From Pseudomonadota bacterium (lineage in GTDB: Bacteria; Myxococcota; Myxococcia; Myxococcales; Myxococcaceae): DNA of 11,258 nt. The notes beneath the pieces are model-generated. The model made no database searches. It had not been told where the DNA came from and saw only the letters and a program-made list of their open reading frames with translations. Where the stretch lies: NCBI GenBank assembly GCA_023424585.1, contig JAFADT010000587.1:1-11258 (forward strand), given 5' to 3'. Positions within the stretch are counted from its first letter, which is position 1; each line of letters begins with the position of its first letter. Shown piece by piece: positions 6,184-11,258 of this stretch. The translations under genes were made by a program, and so were the position numbers.

Positions 6184-7379
6184 GGCTGCACGTACCTCAG
6201 GGACTCCGCGATGTAGGGGTCCTTCACCGGGAAGGTGTACCGGCCGCGCGCCCGGAACAGGGCGTAGCCCACCGAGACCCCTCCCACGCCCACGAAGGCC
6301 GTGAGAATCGTCCAGTGGAAGGTCGGCCCGGCCTCACCGGAGAACGCCGGCCAGATGAGCCAATACAGGTCCACGGCGTGCATGAGAAGCAGGTAGGCGG
6401 CGGCCACCGCCAGGGTCCCGGGCCGCTCCTTCAGCTTGCGTGACAGCAGCGTGAAGAACGGCAGCACGAAGTGGCCGAAGAAGATGACGAGCGAGACGGT
6501 GCGCCACGGGCCGTACATGCGCAGGCCGTACCAGGGGGCCTCTTCCGGGATGTTGGCGATCCACACCAGCAGGAACTGGGAGAAGCCGATGTAGGCCCAG
6601 AACGCCGTGAAGGCGAAGATGAGCTTGCCCAGGTTGTGGTAGTGCGGCGTCTTCACCAGGCTGCCGTACAGGTCCTTGCCCTGCGCGTTCACCGTGGCCA
6701 GCGCGAGGACGCAGAAGGCGGCCAGGAAGCTGCCGGCGAAGTAGTAGGCGCCGAAGATGGTGGACTGCCACAGCGGGGTGAGGCTCATCAGCCAGTCGAA
6801 GGCGGCGAAGGTGATGGTCAGCGCCAGGAAGGGCAGGGCGCCCGGGGAGAAGCGGCGCTGCTTGACGGTGAGCTCCAGCGCGCCGGACTCGTCCTGCTGG
6901 GTGCTCCAGCCGTACAGCCGGTGCGAGACGAAGATCCACACCACGAAGTAGAGGGCCTGGCGGAAGGCGAAGAAGGGCACGTTCAGGTAGTGGGCCTTCT
7001 TATGGGCCAGGTGCTCCACCTCCACGCCGTGGATGTGCGCGGCCAGCGGGGAGCCGTCCACCCAGGGGTAGAGGTGCTTCATCATCGGGATGAGGGCGAG
7101 GATGAGCACCGCGAAGACGGGCACCGCGATGGACATCGTCTCCATGGCGCGGCGCAGGACGATGGGCCACTTCGCCTTGGCCGTGTGGAAGATGGCCAGC
7201 ATGATGAGGGCGGCCACGCTGATGCCGACCCAGTAGGTGAAGCCCAAGAGGTAGCTGAAGCTGGTCGCCTCGGGGTTCATGAAGAAGCCCACGGCGGTGA
7301 GCACGAGGCCCACCACGCCCAGGCCGAACGCGGGCACCATCAGCTTGGGCGTGCCGGTGTAGCGCTCCATGGCAGTCAT
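6180..7379 (-). CDS. actF: Alternative complex III membrane subunit ActF
   Basis: 399 residues, ATG at 7379, stop TGA at 6180. ActF is an NrfD-like, polytopic inner-membrane subunit of the quinol:cytochrome c/electron-acceptor oxidoreductase ACIII, paralogous to ActC. About ten hydrophobic helices are visible, including 15-34, 47-64, 84-100, 137-152, 181-200, 208-230, 252-276, 292-311, 321-343 and 353-375. Recognisable family segments are FAAFDWLMSL (191-200), HYHNLGKLIFAF (246-257), YIGFSQFLLVWIANIPEE (263-280) and the nearby PWYG. A soluble loop rich in His (115-130) separates helices 3 and 4. In solved ACIII structures ActF lacks a clear quinone site and is discussed as a proton-path subunit. 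The start shares ATGA with the actE stop and has AGGAGA just upstream (7384-7389); a second ATG three codons later is possible. Confidence 0.93.
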   Translation of the reverse strand: MTAMERYTGTPKLMVPAFGLGVVGLVLTAVGFFMNPEATSFSYLLGFTYWVGISVAALIMLAIFHTAKAKWPIVLRRAMETMSIAVPVFAVLILALIPMMKHLYPWVDGSPLAAHIHGVEVEHLAHKKAHYLNVPFFAFRQALYFVVWIFVSHRLYGWSTQQDESGALELTVKQRRFSPGALPFLALTITFAAFDWLMSLTPLWQSTIFGAYYFAGSFLAAFCVLALATVNAQGKDLYGSLVKTPHYHNLGKLIFAFTAFWAYIGFSQFLLVWIANIPEEAPWYGLRMYGPWRTVSLVIFFGHFVLPFFTLLSRKLKERPGTLAVAAAYLLLMHAVDLYWLIWPAFSGEAGPTFHWTILTAFVGVGGVSVGYALFRARGRYTFPVKDPYIAESLRYVQP

Positions 7380-7936
7380 CGGTTCTCCTGCGGGACGGGC
7401 TGCGTCCCGGCGGTGCTCCGGGCGGCCTGCAGCGCGCGCACATAGGCGACGACGGCCCAGCGCTCACGCGTGTCGAGCTCACCCGAGAAGGACGGCATGA
7501 CGCCGTAGCCCTCGTTGATGGCGGTGTAGAAGTGGCCGGCCGGCTTGTCCGCGAGCTCCAGCAGGGACGGCGGCAGGCGCAGCGCCATGTTCTCGGCGAC
7601 CACGCTGTTGCCGTCGCCGAGCACGCCGTGGCACTGCGAGCAGACGATGTTGTACTTCTTCTGGCCCAGCTCCAGCAGGTGCTTGTCCACCGGCAGCGGG
7701 ATGGCGTTCACGGCCACGCCGTTGGCGCGGCCCGTGGAGATGCCCGGGTTGCCCACCGGCCGCTCGCGCGGGATGGTGCCGGCGGGGGGGACGCGCATGG
7801 CGCGGCCGTCCGGCCAGAACTCGGACGTCTCGTAGTACTCGTACTTGGCCTGGGACTCCATGCGCTGGAGGAACTCCGAGCTGACGTTGCAGCCCGTGAG
7901 CGCGGCGAGCCCGGCGGCGGGGATGAGCCACCTCAT
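7376..7936 (-). CDS. actE: ActE, monoheme cytochrome c lipoprotein of alternative complex III
   Basis: 186 residues from ATG at 7936, stop TGA at 7376. The frame stays open further upstream, to 8248, but that stretch is Arg/Ala-rich shadow of actD; the ATG at 7936 has a GGGAG site (7944-7948) and begins a perfect lipoprotein signal, so it is the start. Signal peptide 1-15 with lipobox LTGC (Cys16 becomes lipidated). The mature protein is a class I cytochrome c: heme attachment C99-S-Q-C102-H103, sixth ligand probably Met147 (YGVMPSFSGEL), and the terminal helix ERWAVVAYVRAL (158-169). It is held on the periplasmic face of the membrane by its lipid, takes electrons from the pentaheme ActA and passes them on, here most likely to the CoxB heme domain. 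It overlaps both neighbours by ATGA. Confidence 0.94.
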   Translation of the reverse strand: MRWLIPAAGLAALTGCNVSSEFLQRMESQAKYEYYETSEFWPDGRAMRVPPAGTIPRERPVGNPGISTGRANGVAVNAIPLPVDKHLLELGQKKYNIVCSQCHGVLGDGNSVVAENMALRLPPSLLELADKPAGHFYTAINEGYGVMPSFSGELDTRERWAVVAYVRALQAARSTAGTQPVPQENR

Positions 7937-8478
7937 TCGTTCTCTCCCGACACGACGGTCACGTGGGTCGCGCCCAGCGCCGTCAGCTGGTTCTTGACGT
8001 CCGCGGCGTCCGTCCCGGTGGGGTGCGGGATGCTCAGCCAGTAGCCGTGCGTGGACGCGCTGCGGAACTCTTCCGACTCGAAGGCCGGGTGGTAGGGCTG
8101 CGGCAGCTTGCTCAGCCCGAGCAGGCCGAAGAAGATGCCGAACGCGGCGAACAGCACGCTCAGCTCGAAGGTGATGGGCACCCACGCCGGGAGGCTCAGC
8201 AGCGGACGACCGCCGATGTTGAGCGGATAGTCGATGGTGTTCATCCACGTCTGCATCGTGAGGGCGGTCACCATGCCGGTGAGGCCGCCGCCCAGGGCGA
8301 TGAAGGGCATGCGGGAGGGCGGCAGACCCAGCGCCTCCGACCCGCCGTGCAGCGGGTAGGGGGAGTAGGTGTCCATGCCCTGGAAGCCCTTCTCCCGCAT
8401 CTGCCGGGTGGCATCCACGAGGGCTTCCGGCGTGGCGAACTCGGCCAGCACCCAGGAATCAAGGACCTTGGCTTCCAT
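7933..8478 (-). CDS. actD: ActD, DUF3341-family membrane subunit of alternative complex III
   Basis: 181 residues, ATG at 8478, stop TGA at 7933. ActD (DUF3341) is a structural subunit of ACIII with two membrane helices and no cofactor. The N-terminal 55 residues form a small soluble alpha/beta domain (VLAEFATPEALVDATRQM) ending in the family motif YSPYPLHG (38-45). Helices lie at about 58-77 and 101-123, joined by a loop with the characteristic YPLNIGGRPLLSLPAWVPIT segment (84-103). The C-terminus is a second short soluble part ending ATHVTVVSGENE. Length and layout fit the family. It starts 4 nt after actC stops; the nearest GGAG (8493-8496) is 14 nt upstream, so its translation probably depends on ribosomes finishing actC. 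It overlaps actE by ATGA. Confidence 0.94.
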   Translation of the reverse strand: MEAKVLDSWVLAEFATPEALVDATRQMREKGFQGMDTYSPYPLHGGSEALGLPPSRMPFIALGGGLTGMVTALTMQTWMNTIDYPLNIGGRPLLSLPAWVPITFELSVLFAAFGIFFGLLGLSKLPQPYHPAFESEEFRSASTHGYWLSIPHPTGTDAADVKNQLTALGATHVTVVSGENE

Positions 8479-8482
8479 GATG

Positions 8483-9907
<1,425 letters not shown>

Positions 9908-9912
9908 GACGG

Positions 9913-11258
<1,346 letters not shown>

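Noticed and set aside
5065..6216. Plus-strand open frame across sco and the small membrane gene (383 codons)
   Set aside because: It spans two minus-strand genes, its product has long Gly/Arg/Leu low-complexity runs and no family signature.
7937..8248. Upstream extension of actE
   Set aside because: The extra 104 codons are Arg/Ala-rich, lie inside actD in another frame, and would bury a perfect lipoprotein signal peptide.

Overview
The window looks like a piece of a chromosome from a myxobacterium of the Myxococcus/Corallococcus/Pyxidicoccus type. This is inferred from very high GC, strong G/C third-position bias, gene order and protein style; no marker gene is present to prove it. Nearly all of it is one long leftward (minus-strand) operon for the end of an aerobic respiratory chain. 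A single unrelated plus-strand gene enters from the left edge and converges on the operon.

Layout from left to right: (1) the 3' part of a plus-strand gene for a DUF481-like outer-membrane barrel protein (1-858). (2) A short convergent intergenic region (859-961) with two adjacent hairpins, the stronger followed by a short T run on the minus strand, probably the terminator of the respiratory operon. (3) A cytochrome c oxidase module of the caa3 type, on the minus strand: coxD (subunit IV, 962-1402), coxC (III, 1413-2075), coxA (I, 2068-3744), coxB (II with a fused cytochrome c domain, 3728-4774) and a SCO copper chaperone (4771-5646). (4) A small one-helix membrane protein of unknown function (5686-6183). 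(5) An alternative complex III (ACIII) module: actF (6180-7379), actE (7376-7936), actD (7933-8478), actC (8483-9907) and the 3' part of actB (9913 to the right edge). Transcription runs right to left, so the operon starts beyond the right edge, where actA and the rest of actB are expected.

How the genes work together: ACIII oxidises menaquinol at its NrfD-like membrane subunits (ActC, possibly ActF). Electrons pass through the iron-sulfur protein ActB and the cytochromes (ActA, not in the window, and the monoheme lipoprotein ActE) to the cytochrome c domain of CoxB. From there they go to CuA, heme a and the heme a3-CuB site of CoxA, where oxygen is reduced. SCO delivers copper to CuA. The genes are packed with ATGA overlaps, an 8-nt and a 17-nt overlap, and gaps of 4-10 nt. 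The only larger gap is 39 nt, between the small unknown gene and sco, where the two modules meet.

Most of this is a known kind of system (ACIII linked to caa3 oxidase). The least explained parts are the small membrane protein at the module junction, the histidine-rich ends found on several subunits, the long soluble C-terminus of subunit IV and the predicted coiled-coil/Pro-Ala leader of the DUF481-like protein. I found no RNA genes, mobile elements or CRISPR arrays.
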